From Cupidesulfovibrio sp000226255 (GTDB lineage: Bacteria > Desulfobacterota > Desulfovibrionia > Desulfovibrionales > Desulfovibrionaceae), in contig NZ_AP036014.1 in the NCBI RefSeq assembly GCF_003402415.2, forward strand, positions 2,108,001 to 2,172,000: 64,000 nt of DNA. Reading direction: 5' to 3'. This document shows, piece by piece, positions 48,442 to 57,294 of the stretch; the first letter of the stretch is position 1; each line of letters starts with the position of its first letter. Under the pieces are notes generated by a model. That model worked only from the letters and a program-made list of their open reading frames with translations. It did not search any database and had not been told where the DNA came from. The translations under genes were made by a program, and so were the position numbers.

Positions 48442-51249
48442 ATGAGCGACTACAAGAAGACCCTGCATCTGCCCGACACCAAATTTCCCATGAAGGCCAA
48501 CCTCACCCAGCGCGAGCCGGAAATGCTCAAGTTCTGGGAAGGCATCGACGCCTACGCCGCCATGGCGCAGGCCTCCGGCCAGAAGGGGACGTACGTCCTG
48601 CACGACGGCCCCCCTTACGCCAACGGGCACATTCACCTCGGGACCGCGCTGAACAAGATCCTGAAGGACATGGTGGTCAAGTCGCGCAACATGCAGGGCT
48701 ACTCCGCCCGCTACGTGCCCGGCTGGGACTGTCACGGCCTGCCCATCGAACACAAGGTGGAACAGGAACTGGGCGAGAAGAAGAAGGAACTGCCCGCCCA
48801 CGTGGTGCGCAAGCGCTGCCGCCAGTATGCGGAAAAGTACCTGGACATCCAGCGCAAGGAATTCAAGCGCCTCGGCGTGCTTGGCGCGTGGGACAAGCCC
48901 TACATGACCATGGACCCGGCCTACGAGTCGGCCACCGCGCGCGAGCTCGGCAACTTTGTGGCCGCGGGCAACGTGGTGCGCAGCAAGAAGCCCATCTACT
49001 GGTGCTGCTCGTGCCAGACCGCCCTGGCCGAGGCCGAGGTGGAATACTACGACCACACCTCGCCCTCCATCTTCGTGCGCTTTCCGCTGCGCGACGCCAG
49101 GGTGGCCGACGTATTGAACGTGGACCCGGCCAGCGCCTACATCGTCATCTGGACCACCACCCCCTGGACCCTGCCCGACAACATGGCCGTGGCCGTGCAC
49201 CCCGACCATGACTACGCCCTGGTCCGCCACGAAGGCGCGCACTACGTGCTGGCCGCCGCGCTGGTGGAAAGCAGCGCCAAGACCTTCGGCTGGGAAGGGT
49301 ACGAAGTGGTGGCCACCGTGCCGGGCGCCAAGCTGGAAGGCCTTGCCGCCACGCACCCCTTCTACGACCGCCCCTCGCCGGTGGTGCTGGCCGACTACGT
49401 GGTGCTCGATTCCGGTACCGGCTGCGTGCACACCGCGCCCGGCCATGGCCGCGAGGACTACGAGACCGGCCTGCGCTACGGGCTGGAAATCCTTTCGCCG
49501 CTGAACGATGAAGGCCGCTTCCTCGATTCCGTGCCCTTCTTCGCCGGGCTGACCGTGTTCGAGGCCAACCCCAAGGTCATCGAAAAGCTGCGCGAGGTGG
49601 GCAACCTGCTGGCCGAACGCAAGCTCTCGCACAGCTACCCGCACTGCTGGCGCTGCAAGAAGCCGGTCATCTTCCGGGCCACCACCCAGTGGTTCATCGC
49701 CATGGAGAAGAACGACCTGCGCGCCCGCGCGCTGTCGGCCATCCGCAACGACGTGCGCTGGATTCCCGCCTGGGGCGAGGAACGCATCCACAACATGATC
49801 GAATTCCGGCCCGACTGGTGCATCTCGCGCCAGCGCACCTGGGGCGTGCCCATCATCGCCCTGCTCTGCGAGGGCTGCGGCGAGGCGTGGAACGACGCCG
49901 CCTGGATGCGCGACATAGCGGACCGGTTCGCCAAGCACCCCACCGGCTGCGACTACTGGTACGAAACGCCGCTGGAAGACATCGTGCCCGCCGGTCTCGC
50001 CTGCCCGCACTGCGGCGGCAACCACTGGAAGAAGGAAACCGACATCCTGGACGTGTGGTTCGATTCCGGCACCAGCTTCTCCGCCGTGCTGGAACAGCGC
50101 GGCGACACCGCGTTCCCGGCGGACCTGTACCTGGAAGGCTCCGACCAGCATCGCGGCTGGTTCCACAGCTCCCTGCTGGCCTCCATCGGCACGCGCGGCG
50201 TGCCGCCCTACCGCGCCGTGCTCACCCACGGCTACGTGGTGGACGGCGAAGGCCGCAAGATGTCCAAGTCCATCGGCAACGTCATCGCCCCGCAGGAGAT
50301 CATCGACAAGTACGGCGCGGAAATCCTGCGCCTGTGGGTGGCCTCCGTCGATTACCGCGAGGACATCCGCATCTCGGATGAAATCCTCAGCCGCCTGGTG
50401 GACGCCTACCGCCGCATCCGCAACACCTGCCGCTACCTGCTGGGCAACATCGACGACCTGACGCCCGAAGAGATCGTGCCGTTCTCGGTCATGGACCCGC
50501 TGGACCGCTACGCGCTGGACATCGTCACCGACGCCCACGCCCGCATCCAGGAGGCGTATTCCGAATTCGAGTTCCACAAGGTGTTCCACACCCTGCACAA
50601 CCTGTGCGTGACCGACCTCAGCGCCTTCTACCTCGACGTGCTGAAGGACCGCCTGTACGCCTCGGCCAAGGACAGCCCGGAACGCCGCTCGGCCCAGACG
50701 GCCCTGCTGCACATCCTGCTGGTGCTGGTGCGCGACATGGCCCCCATGCTCAGCTTCACGGCGGAAGAAGTGTTCCGGCACATCCCCGAGGCGCTGCGCC
50801 CGGCCGCGCCCACGGTGTTCGCCCTGCGCGGGTCCGACACGCCGCTGTACAACGTCAGCTCCGACGAGAGCGAACGGTGGGAGGCGGTGCTGGCCGTGCG
50901 GTCCGAGGTGACCAAGGCCATCGAGCCGCTGCGCAAGGCGGGCACGGTGGGGCATTCGCTGGACACCCACGTGACCCTGTACGCCGATGACAAGCTGGCC
51001 GCCCTGCTGCGCGCCACCGGCACCGACCTGCGCGCGGTGTTCATCGTCTCCAGACTGAACATCGCCCCGCTGGAGGACGCGCCGCAAGACGCCTTCGCCT
51101 CCGAAGAGGTCAAGGGCCTGCGCATCGGCGTGGCCAAGGCCCCCGGCGCAAAGTGCGAGCGCTGCTGGGTCTACCACGAGGACCTGGGCGCCGACCCCAA
51201 CTTCCCCGGCGCGTGCGCCCGCTGCACCACGGTGCTGCGCAACGGTTAG
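48442..51249 (+). CDS. ileS: Isoleucyl-tRNA synthetase
   Basis: The 935-residue class Ia synthetase that charges tRNA(Ile) and edits misactivated valine. HIGH-type motif HDGPPYANGHIHLG is near residue 53 and KMSKS-type GRKMSKSIGN near 605; the CP1 editing domain (WTTTPWTLPDNMAV..GTGCVHTAPGHG) lies between. The C-terminal zinc finger is complete (CERCWVYHE..FPGACARC). ATG 48442 has GAGGAG upstream at slightly long spacing; an ATG ten codons earlier is out of keeping with the family. lspA follows 93 nt later, the common ileS-lspA pairing. Confidence 0.96.
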   Translation: MSDYKKTLHLPDTKFPMKANLTQREPEMLKFWEGIDAYAAMAQASGQKGTYVLHDGPPYANGHIHLGTALNKILKDMVVKSRNMQGYSARYVPGWDCHGLPIEHKVEQELGEKKKELPAHVVRKRCRQYAEKYLDIQRKEFKRLGVLGAWDKPYMTMDPAYESATARELGNFVAAGNVVRSKKPIYWCCSCQTALAEAEVEYYDHTSPSIFVRFPLRDARVADVLNVDPASAYIVIWTTTPWTLPDNMAVAVHPDHDYALVRHEGAHYVLAAALVESSAKTFGWEGYEVVATVPGAKLEGLAATHPFYDRPSPVVLADYVVLDSGTGCVHTAPGHGREDYETGLRYGLEILSPLNDEGRFLDSVPFFAGLTVFEANPKVIEKLREVGNLLAERKLSHSYPHCWRCKKPVIFRATTQWFIAMEKNDLRARALSAIRNDVRWIPAWGEERIHNMIEFRPDWCISRQRTWGVPIIALLCEGCGEAWNDAAWMRDIADRFAKHPTGCDYWYETPLEDIVPAGLACPHCGGNHWKKETDILDVWFDSGTSFSAVLEQRGDTAFPADLYLEGSDQHRGWFHSSLLASIGTRGVPPYRAVLTHGYVVDGEGRKMSKSIGNVIAPQEIIDKYGAEILRLWVASVDYREDIRISDEILSRLVDAYRRIRNTCRYLLGNIDDLTPEEIVPFSVMDPLDRYALDIVTDAHARIQEAYSEFEFHKVFHTLHNLCVTDLSAFYLDVLKDRLYASAKDSPERRSAQTALLHILLVLVRDMAPMLSFTAEEVFRHIPEALRPAAPTVFALRGSDTPLYNVSSDESERWEAVLAVRSEVTKAIEPLRKAGTVGHSLDTHVTLYADDKLAALLRATGTDLRAVFIVSRLNIAPLEDAPQDAFASEEVKGLRIGVAKAPGAKCERCWVYHEDLGADPNFPGACARCTTVLRNG

Positions 51250-51342
51250 GACATCACGGAAAACAGCATCAAGGCCCCCGCCCGACGCCGCACGGCAGCG
51301 CGCCGGGCGGGGGAAACGCCGCCCCATCCATCAAGAGGCCCC

Positions 51343-51843
51343 ATGCGCCCCAGATTCGTCATGGTCTTCTCCATCGCCGCGGCCGTCATCGGCCTCGACC
51401 AGCTCACCAAGCTGTGGGCGGTGACGGCCATACCGGAACACCATTCGGTGCCGGTCATCGCCGGGCTGTTCGACCTCGTCAACGTGCGCAACCGGGGAGC
51501 GGCCTTCGGCTTTCTGAACCGCTCCGACATCGAGTGGCAGTTCTGGCTGTTCCTGGTGGCCACTGTGCTGGCGGTGTGGGCCATTGTCTCGCTTACCCGC
51601 GCCGCGCAGGAAGACAAGGTGCTGTTCACCGGCTTCGGCTGCATTCTCGGCGGGGCGCTTGGCAACCTCATCGACCGGGTGCGCTTTCGCGCGGTGATCG
51701 ACTTTCTGGACTTCTACGTGGGCGACTGGCACTGGCCCGCCTTCAACGTGGCGGACATCGCCATCTGCGTGGGCGCGTTCCTGGCCTTCATCGCCATGTA
51801 CCGCCAGCCCGCGCCCCGCAACACCACGCCCAGGTCCCGCTAG
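51343..51843 (+). CDS. lspA: Lipoprotein signal peptidase
   Basis: Inner-membrane aspartyl protease (166 residues, four TM segments) that removes signal peptides from prolipoproteins. Signature segments: GLDQLTKLWA, LVNVRNRGAAFGFL, GGALGNLIDRV (catalytic Asp) and FNVADIAICVG (catalytic Asp). GAGG precedes the ATG. Likely substrates within this window include the CpoB-like and PPIase lipoproteins. Downstream is a small PLDc_N gene at 9-nt distance, so the ileS-lspA-PLDc_N-cpoB run may be one transcript. Confidence 0.96.
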   Translation: MRPRFVMVFSIAAAVIGLDQLTKLWAVTAIPEHHSVPVIAGLFDLVNVRNRGAAFGFLNRSDIEWQFWLFLVATVLAVWAIVSLTRAAQEDKVLFTGFGCILGGALGNLIDRVRFRAVIDFLDFYVGDWHWPAFNVADIAICVGAFLAFIAMYRQPAPRNTTPRSR

Positions 51844-51852
51844 GAGGCCCGC

Positions 51853-52047
51853 ATGAACACGGCCCTGCTCATCCCGTTGCTTGCCATTCCCATCTTGCCC
51901 AACCTGTGGTGCATCTGGCATTCTTACACCCACGAATTCGAGCGCCCCGCCGAAAAGGCCCTGTGGATGGCGGCCGGGATATTCCTGCCCGTGCTCGGCG
52001 GCCTTGGCTATCTCGTGTTCGGCCAGCGGCGCGCCCGCAAGGCGTGA
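51853..52047 (+). CDS. Small PLDc_N-domain membrane protein
   Basis: A 64-residue protein with two hydrophobic segments (LLIPLLAIPILPNLWCIWHS; ALWMAAGIFLPVLGGLGYLVFG) around a charged loop, matching the phospholipase D/cardiolipin-synthase N-terminal (PLDc_N) module. On its own it has no catalytic HKD motif. AGGAGG is six bases before the ATG. It lies 9 nt after lspA and upstream of the cpoB-like gene. Function unknown; a membrane-stress or envelope role is a guess from location. Confidence 0.82.
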   Translation: MNTALLIPLLAIPILPNLWCIWHSYTHEFERPAEKALWMAAGIFLPVLGGLGYLVFGQRRARKA

Positions 52048-52157
52048 CGCCGCGCCCCGGCCAGACGGGCTCCGGCCAGACGGGCTTCGTCGCCCACCTG
52101 CCGGAGCATCGAAACCCATCGCCAAGCAAAGTGAACCGAAAGGCGGACCAAAAAGCC

Positions 52158-53162
52158 ATGAAGACCCGCATCGTTTCCCGTCGTTTCCTTCCCGTCTGCT
52201 CCCTGGCCGCCCTGGTCGCCCTTTCGGGCTGCGTGCGCCAGGAAGACGTGGACGCCCTGAACGCGCGCGTCATGCGCCAGGACCAGCAGATCCAGACGTT
52301 GAACTCGCAACTTTCCGGCGTGCAGCCCGCGCAGGCGGACACCTGGTCGCAGGTGCAGTCCACCCGGCAGGAAATCGCCACCCTGCGGGGCCAGATCGAC
52401 GACATGCAGATGCGCCTGAACGCCACCGGCGACCAGAGCCGCGACCTGCCCCAGATGCGCGACCAGTTGAACCGCCACGACATCGCCCTGCGGCAGATGG
52501 CCTCGCAGTTGGCCATCGACATCGACAGCGTGCTCGCCGCCCCCGCCCCCGCAGGGGCAGCCAGCGGCGCGGCCCCGTCCACCGGCATGACCCACGCGGG
52601 CGACCCCAATGCCCCGGTCCTGCTCGTAAACCCCGGCAAGGAGAACGGCTTTGTCGTCGCGCCATCCAGCCAGCCCACCGGGCCGGTCACGGTGCCGCCG
52701 GCGCAAAGCGGCACCATGGCCGTGACCAGCGCGGAACCCGCCAAGGCGGCTCCCGCTCCCGCCGCCAAGCCTGCCGCCGCAGCGGTGGATACGGCCCAGG
52801 CGCTGTACGACCAGGGCATGACGGCGTTCAACGAACGGCGCTACAAGGATTCCGTGAAGGCGTTCACCGACTTCACCACCACTTTCGGGGACCACAGGCT
52901 GACCAGCAACGCGTGGTTCTGGCAGGGTGAGGCCAACTTCCAGCAGCAGGATTTCGCCCGTTCGGCTCTGGCATACGAACAGGTCATCTCCAAGTATCCC
53001 AAGAGCCCCAAGTACGCCTCGGCGCTGCTCAAGCAGGGCATCTGCTTCTACAAGCTCGGCAAGAAGGACGCCGGCAAGGTGCGCCTGGAAGAGCTGATCA
53101 AGAAGCTGCCCGATTCGCCCGAAGCGCAACGCGCCAAGAAATTCCTGAGCGAGAACAAATAA
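52158..53162 (+). CDS. CpoB/YbgF-like Tol-Pal-system lipoprotein
   Basis: A 334-residue envelope lipoprotein. The signal ends in lipobox LSGC (Cys near residue 22); residues ~25-110 form a coiled coil (VDALNARVMRQDQQIQTLNSQLSG..IATLRGQIDDMQMRL), then an Ala/Pro-rich linker, and residues ~205-334 contain TPR repeats (AQALYDQGMTAFNERRYKDSVKAFTDF..NAWFWQGEANFQQQDFARSALAYEQVISKYPKS). The coiled coil/TPR order matches CpoB, which coordinates cell-wall synthesis with Tol-Pal constriction. The rest of tol-pal is not here. E. coli CpoB is soluble, so lipidation is a local variation. Confidence 0.85.
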   Translation: MKTRIVSRRFLPVCSLAALVALSGCVRQEDVDALNARVMRQDQQIQTLNSQLSGVQPAQADTWSQVQSTRQEIATLRGQIDDMQMRLNATGDQSRDLPQMRDQLNRHDIALRQMASQLAIDIDSVLAAPAPAGAASGAAPSTGMTHAGDPNAPVLLVNPGKENGFVVAPSSQPTGPVTVPPAQSGTMAVTSAEPAKAAPAPAAKPAAAAVDTAQALYDQGMTAFNERRYKDSVKAFTDFTTTFGDHRLTSNAWFWQGEANFQQQDFARSALAYEQVISKYPKSPKYASALLKQGICFYKLGKKDAGKVRLEELIKKLPDSPEAQRAKKFLSENK

Positions 53163-53195
53163 TCCGAGTACCCGGTGCTCCGGCCCGGAAACACC

Positions 53196-53639
53196 ATGAG
53201 CGAACAGCAGACCAAGGTCTACCGCAAGAACATCCACCTCACGTTCCCGCCCGAAATCTCGGGCAAGCCCATCGTGAGCGACCTCGTGCGCAGGTACGAC
53301 CTTACCGTCAACATCCTGAAGGCCCAGATCACCCCTCGCAAGGAAGGCTACCTTACCCTGGAGATATCCGGGGTCGAGGACAACTGCCTGAAGGGCATCG
53401 CCTACCTGCGCGAGCAGGACGTGACCGTCACCGACGTCTCGCAGCGCATCTCGCGCGACGAGGAAAGCTGCATGCATTGCGGCATGTGCACCGCCATCTG
53501 TCCCACCTCGGCCCTGGCCATGGATATTGAAAAGCGCCTGGTGATGTTCGACAAGGAGCGCTGCACGGCCTGCGGCCTGTGTACGCGCGTGTGCCCCGTT
53601 GGGGCCATGAACGTGGAAGTGGAGAACGGCGGCCTGTAG
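53196..53639 (+). CDS. NIL-domain / 2[4Fe-4S] ferredoxin-like protein
   Basis: A 147-residue cytoplasmic protein: an N-terminal NIL domain (IHLTFPPEISGKPIVSDLVRRYDLTVNILKAQI), seen in methionine importers, and a C-terminal pair of [4Fe-4S] sites (CMHCGMCTAICPTSAL and CTACGLCTRVCPVGAM). NIL-ferredoxins of this form have been genetically linked, in Desulfovibrio and methanogens, to reductive conversion of aspartate semialdehyde to homocysteine with a DUF39 protein. No DUF39 gene is in this window, and lysC, which feeds that precursor, is 16 kb away. ATG 53196 is preferred over GTG 53175. Confidence 0.9.
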   Translation: MSEQQTKVYRKNIHLTFPPEISGKPIVSDLVRRYDLTVNILKAQITPRKEGYLTLEISGVEDNCLKGIAYLREQDVTVTDVSQRISRDEESCMHCGMCTAICPTSALAMDIEKRLVMFDKERCTACGLCTRVCPVGAMNVEVENGGL

Positions 53640-53680
53640 GGCCTGTAGCGCCGCACCACTCCTGCACCATCGCACTCCGG

Positions 53681-53720
53681 GCGGGGCGCATGCGGAACTG
53701 CCGCACGCGCCCCGCCTTTG
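53681..53720 (+). terminator. Terminator after the NIL-ferredoxin gene
   Basis: Fifteen-bp stem with one mismatch (gcggggcgcatgcgg / complementary arm 53701-53715) and a 4-nt loop, then CTTTG. Confidence 0.8.
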
Positions 53721-53988
53721 CGTTGCCCTTCCCGCACGCCCCCCTGCACCGGGCGCGCCGTGCACGGGCATCCGGCCACGGCGCGCCCGGTGGTGGCGTG
53801 TTCGGTCAGTCGCCCTGTCAAGGGTGCGGAATCCCAGACGCAACGTTTTCCGCTTTTCCGTCGGCCGACTATCTGCTAGCTTCACCAATGCGGACTTCCG
53901 GCCCGCGTCCGCTGCCCACGGACGCACGGCACGGGATTGCTTCCGCGCAGCCGCCGCCCGGCGGACACATCACCAGCAGGAGCGCATC
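53721..53988. other. cheZ upstream region
   Basis: About 270 nt between the terminator and cheZ. It has scattered inverted GC repeats (ggcgcgccgtgc...) but no gene or convincing promoter. Confidence 0.35.
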
Positions 53989-54735
53989 ATGGTCACGCAG
54001 GAAGAACTGCTCGAAAACGTGATGGAGCGCGTGACGAACAACCTCGTCACCAACATCCGCGACGTGCTTTCCGCCACCATCGAGCGGGAAATCACCACCA
54101 ATCTCACCCGCGCCCTGGTGGAAAGCGAGTTCTACCGCCGCATCAGCGACGACATGCGCGGGGGGCTGCAGACCATCTACCGCGAAATTTCCACCGCCGC
54201 GAAGCCGGGCGCGCCTGAAGCCGACCCGGCCGGAACCCCGGTTGAACGCGAAGCCGCGGACCGCCTGTTCAACGAAGCGTCGCACCAACTCGACGAAGTG
54301 CTTACCACCACGCAGGAAGCCACCGAAACGATCATGGACGTGGTGGAAGTGCAGATCGAACGCCAGAAAGAGGCGGCCGTGCTGCTGGAAGCCATCCGCG
54401 CCGGGGCGGGCGTGGAACGCGCGCTGGACCGCATGGTGCAGATCAACGCGGCACTGGGCGAGGGGCTGGTGGAAATCCTGACCACCCTCGGTTTCCAGGA
54501 TCTGACCGGTCAGCGCATCAAGAAGATCATCGAGGCCCTGCGCACCATCGAAAGCACGGTGGTGGAACTGTACCTGTCCACCGGCCTGCTGATCCGCGCG
54601 CGCGAGGAAGCCCCGGAAAAGGACATTTCGCAGATCGAGGCGGAAACCCGCCAGGTGGTGTCCGAACTGAAGGGGCCGCAGCGCGGCACCTCGCAGGATA
54701 ACGTGGACGACCTGCTCGCCCAACTCGGGCTGTAG
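53989..54735 (+). CDS. cheZ: CheY-P phosphatase CheZ
   Basis: A 248-residue mostly helical protein. The conserved catalytic region FQDLTGQRIKKIIEALRTIE (Gln near residue 170) matches CheZ, which dephosphorylates CheY~P. The C-terminal peptide SQDNVDDLLAQLGL is the CheY-binding tail. A long N-terminal helix region is unrelated to receptors. AGGAG lies seven bases before the ATG. CheZ in a deltaproteobacterium is notable since many relatives rely on CheC/FliY; here it is alone, with no cheY/cheA nearby. Confidence 0.9.
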   Translation: MVTQEELLENVMERVTNNLVTNIRDVLSATIEREITTNLTRALVESEFYRRISDDMRGGLQTIYREISTAAKPGAPEADPAGTPVEREAADRLFNEASHQLDEVLTTTQEATETIMDVVEVQIERQKEAAVLLEAIRAGAGVERALDRMVQINAALGEGLVEILTTLGFQDLTGQRIKKIIEALRTIESTVVELYLSTGLLIRAREEAPEKDISQIEAETRQVVSELKGPQRGTSQDNVDDLLAQLGL

Positions 54736-54908
54736 GCTTTCGGGCCTCACGACACGGGGGGCATCTTCGCCCCTTGCCAGCGGCGTCTGGCTGCCTACTT
54801 TCTGGTTCTGCGCGCGTGCCTGGGCGCATCCCGCTTCCGCGCGCCAGACCGGAAACCCGCAACAGACGCACGGCAACGCCGCCCGCGCCTTCCATACGGA
54901 GATGCCCC

Positions 54909-55838
54909 ATGTCCGACACCACCTCCGCCTCCGCCAACACCCCGCTGGTGATCATCGGCTCCGGCCCGGCCGGGCTTTCCGCCGCCATCTACACCGCCCG
55001 CGCGGGCATTCCCACGCTGGTGCTGGGCAGCGCCCCCAAGGTGGCGGGCGACTACGACATCGACAACTATTTCGGCTTCGACGAAACCATCTCCGGGCGC
55101 GACCTCATCGAGCGCGGCCGCAGGCAGGCTGAGCGCTTCGGCGCGCGGTTGCTCGAAGAACGCGTGCTGGCCGTGCACCATGGCGACGCGGGCGGCTTCC
55201 ACGTCAAGACCGACAAAGGCGAATACGACGCCTGCGCCGTGGTGCTGGCCACCGGCGTGGCCCGTGTGCGCCCCGGTATCGACAACCTGGGCGACTTTGA
55301 GGGCAAGGGCGTGTCCTACTGCGTGAGCTGCGACGGATTCTTCCATCGCGGCAAGCAGGTGCTGGTGCTGGGCGAGGGCATCTTCGCCGCCAACCAGGCC
55401 CTGGAGCTGACCCAGTACACCCCCCACGTGTCCATCTGCACGCAGGGCAAGGCCCCGGTGCTCAACTCCGGCTTCGAGCAGCGCCTGGCCGATGCGGGCA
55501 TCGCCATCGACACGCGCAAGATTTCGCGCCTCGCCGGAAACAACGGCCTTGAGCGCGTGGTATTCGCCGACGGAACGGAACAGCCCGTGGACGGCCTGTT
55601 CGTGGCCATGGGCGAGGCGTCGTCCCTCGACTTCGCCTACTCGCTGGGCGTGGAGCGCAAGGGCGTGTTCCTGATGGCCGACGACGAGCAATGCACCAAC
55701 ATCCCCGGCGTGTTCGCGGCCGGAGACTGCACCGGCGGCTTTCTGCAGATCGGCGTGGCCGTGGGCGAAGGGGCCAAGGCGGCCCGCGCGGCCATCGCCT
55801 ACGCCAAGGAACAGTGCGGGGTGAAGAAGGCCGGGTAA
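54909..55838 (+). CDS. Atypical thioredoxin-reductase-like flavoprotein
   Basis: A 309-residue FAD enzyme of the TrxR fold. FAD-binding GSGPAG is at 17-22 and the second FAD motif GVFAAGDCTGG near the C-terminus. The redox pair is CVSC (Cys138-Cys141), not the usual CATC. The NADPH-binding region reads VLVLGEGIFAANQALEL then SICTQGK, in place of GGGDSAxEE and the HRRxxFRA basic patch of NADPH-dependent enzymes. An NADH-, ferredoxin- or other donor-dependent enzyme is therefore likely, as in the atypical reductases known from Desulfovibrio and methanogens. GGAG precedes the ATG. No thioredoxin gene is adjacent. Confidence 0.85.
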   Translation: MSDTTSASANTPLVIIGSGPAGLSAAIYTARAGIPTLVLGSAPKVAGDYDIDNYFGFDETISGRDLIERGRRQAERFGARLLEERVLAVHHGDAGGFHVKTDKGEYDACAVVLATGVARVRPGIDNLGDFEGKGVSYCVSCDGFFHRGKQVLVLGEGIFAANQALELTQYTPHVSICTQGKAPVLNSGFEQRLADAGIAIDTRKISRLAGNNGLERVVFADGTEQPVDGLFVAMGEASSLDFAYSLGVERKGVFLMADDEQCTNIPGVFAAGDCTGGFLQIGVAVGEGAKAARAAIAYAKEQCGVKKAG

Positions 55839-55973
55839 CCCCTGTAAAAAAGCCGTCAGGCATCCGCCGCCGGGGCGCTCTTGACAGCCGCAACACCTCG
55901 GCGTATCAGAGTCGGCTCACCGGGCAGCATTCCGGGCGTCGGACAAAGCGCCGGGCCGGTCCGGTCCCTTCGT

Positions 55974-56049
55974 GGGCCTATAGCTCAATTGGCAGAGCCT
56001 CCGGCTCATAACCGGCTTGTTGCGTGTTCGAGTCACGCTAGGCCCACCA
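55974..56049 (+). tRNA. tRNA with CAU anticodon (probably elongator Met; Ile2 possible)
   Basis: A 76-nt cloverleaf with encoded CCA: acceptor GGGCCTA/TAGGCCC, D-arm GCTC...GAGC, anticodon loop CTCATAA (CAU), T-arm GCGTG-TTCGAGT-CACGC, discriminator A. The anticodon stem has four pairs plus a U27-C43 mismatch. CAU is shared by initiator, elongator Met and Ile2 tRNAs. The acceptor starts with paired G1-C72, so it is not a bacterial initiator; Ile2 (modified by TilS) cannot be excluded by sequence alone. Confidence 0.88.
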
Positions 56050-56184
56050 ACTTTCATGGGCTGGCGCAAGCGCGCCGCCCCGGCACCGGGCAACTGCCAA
56101 GGCCCCCTGCCGCGCAACAGAGCAACGGGACAGGAACGCGGACATTGGAGCAGCACCAATTCCGGAACCACGCCTTGCCGCTTC

Positions 56185-56230
56185 GAGGGTGCTTGCGCCG
56201 CGTCCATCCGGCGAAGCACCCTCTTTGTTT
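56185..56230 (+). terminator. Terminator after the tRNA gene
   Basis: Fifteen-bp stem with a one-base bulge (gagggtgctt-g-cgccg paired with cggcgaagcaccctc), then TTTGTTT. It ends 11 nt before the ATG of the Nif3-like gene. Confidence 0.82.
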
Positions 56231-56241
56231 GGGGTTTATGC

Positions 56242-57276
56242 ATGAAACGCTCTGAAATAATTAGCGTTATCGAAAAAACGGCACTTCCAGCCTCGGCCGC
56301 CCAGTGGGACAGGTCGGGCATGCAGGTGGCCGGGCAGGACGTAAAGGCCCACGGGCTTGCCGTCTGCCTCGACCCCACCCCCGCCGCCGTCGCAGCCGCC
56401 CTGGACCTTGGCGCGGACGTCATCCTCTCCCATCACCCGCTCGCTCTTTCGCCTCGCCCGCTCGACGCCCTGGACGACCATCACGCCGTGGCCTCCGCCC
56501 TGCTGGCGCGCGGGGCGTGGCTGTACGCCGCGCACACCTCGCTTGACGCCAACCCCGCTGGCCCCGTGGGCTGGCTGGCCCGCGAGCTGGAACTTTCCGA
56601 CGCCACGGTGCTGGAACCCACGCTGCGCCAGGAACGGCTGACCCGCTGCATCGTTTCCGGTGGCGCGCCCGACCCGCGCTGGGCCGACATCGAAGGCGTG
56701 CTGGCCTGCCGGATGCTGGGCGCAACCGCCGTGCTCACCTGCGAAGCCGCCGCATGGCCCGCCATCCGCGCGGCCATCGTGTCCGCCGCTCCGTCGGGTG
56801 CCGTGCCCGCCTTCCTGCCCGCCGAGCCGGAGTTGCCGCCGCGCGTCTTCGGCTTTGGCCTGGTGGGCGGCCTGCCCGCGCCGCTCGAATTTTCCGCCTT
56901 CGCCGCAAGGCTGCACGCCCTTGCCGGGCGCGCCCACTGCCACGTCAGCGGCCCCGTTCCGCCCGTGGTGCGGCGGGTGGGCTACTGCACCGGTTCCGGC
57001 AGTTCGCTGGCCGATGCCGCATTCGCCCTTGGCGCCGACGTGTTCGTTACCGGCGACGTGAAGTACCACACCGCGCTGGAAGCCCATGGCTGCCTGCTCG
57101 ACGTGGGGCACTTCGCCCTTGAAGAGGAAATGATGCGCCGTTTCGCAGACAACCTGCGCACCGCGCTGCCCGGCCTGCCCGTGCATTTCCTGCCATCCAG
57201 CGATCCACTGCGGCTGCACCTGTCCGCCACGCCCACGGGCGCGGGCGGCGGCCGCGTTCCGGAACATCCGGCCTAA
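56242..57276 (+). CDS. Nif3/YbgI family dinuclear-metal protein
   Basis: A 344-residue member of the Nif3-like (GTP cyclohydrolase 1 type 2-related) family. Metal-ligand His/Asp positions are visible: ILSHHPLALSP near residue 62, AHTSLDANPAGP near 97, and the C-terminal FVTGDVKYHTALEAHGCLLDVGHFALE. It is shorter than the typical 370 because the middle (PII-like) domain is compact. Its true activity in bacteria is unclear; metal-dependent hydrolase of a small substrate is likely. The zinc-ribbon gene follows 18 nt later, a pairing seen in many bacteria. Ribosome site weak. Confidence 0.85.
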   Translation: MKRSEIISVIEKTALPASAAQWDRSGMQVAGQDVKAHGLAVCLDPTPAAVAAALDLGADVILSHHPLALSPRPLDALDDHHAVASALLARGAWLYAAHTSLDANPAGPVGWLARELELSDATVLEPTLRQERLTRCIVSGGAPDPRWADIEGVLACRMLGATAVLTCEAAAWPAIRAAIVSAAPSGAVPAFLPAEPELPPRVFGFGLVGGLPAPLEFSAFAARLHALAGRAHCHVSGPVPPVVRRVGYCTGSGSSLADAAFALGADVFVTGDVKYHTALEAHGCLLDVGHFALEEEMMRRFADNLRTALPGLPVHFLPSSDPLRLHLSATPTGAGGGRVPEHPA

Positions 57277-57294
57277 CCCGCATTTCAGGAGGAT

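Noticed and set aside
48367..51327. A 986-codon minus-strand frame
   Set aside because: Antisense to ileS, whose synthetase motifs are unambiguous.
55974..56049. tRNA as an integration (att) site of a mobile element
   Set aside because: No duplicated tRNA 3' end, integrase or atypical DNA follows; the neighbouring genes are ordinary housekeeping genes.
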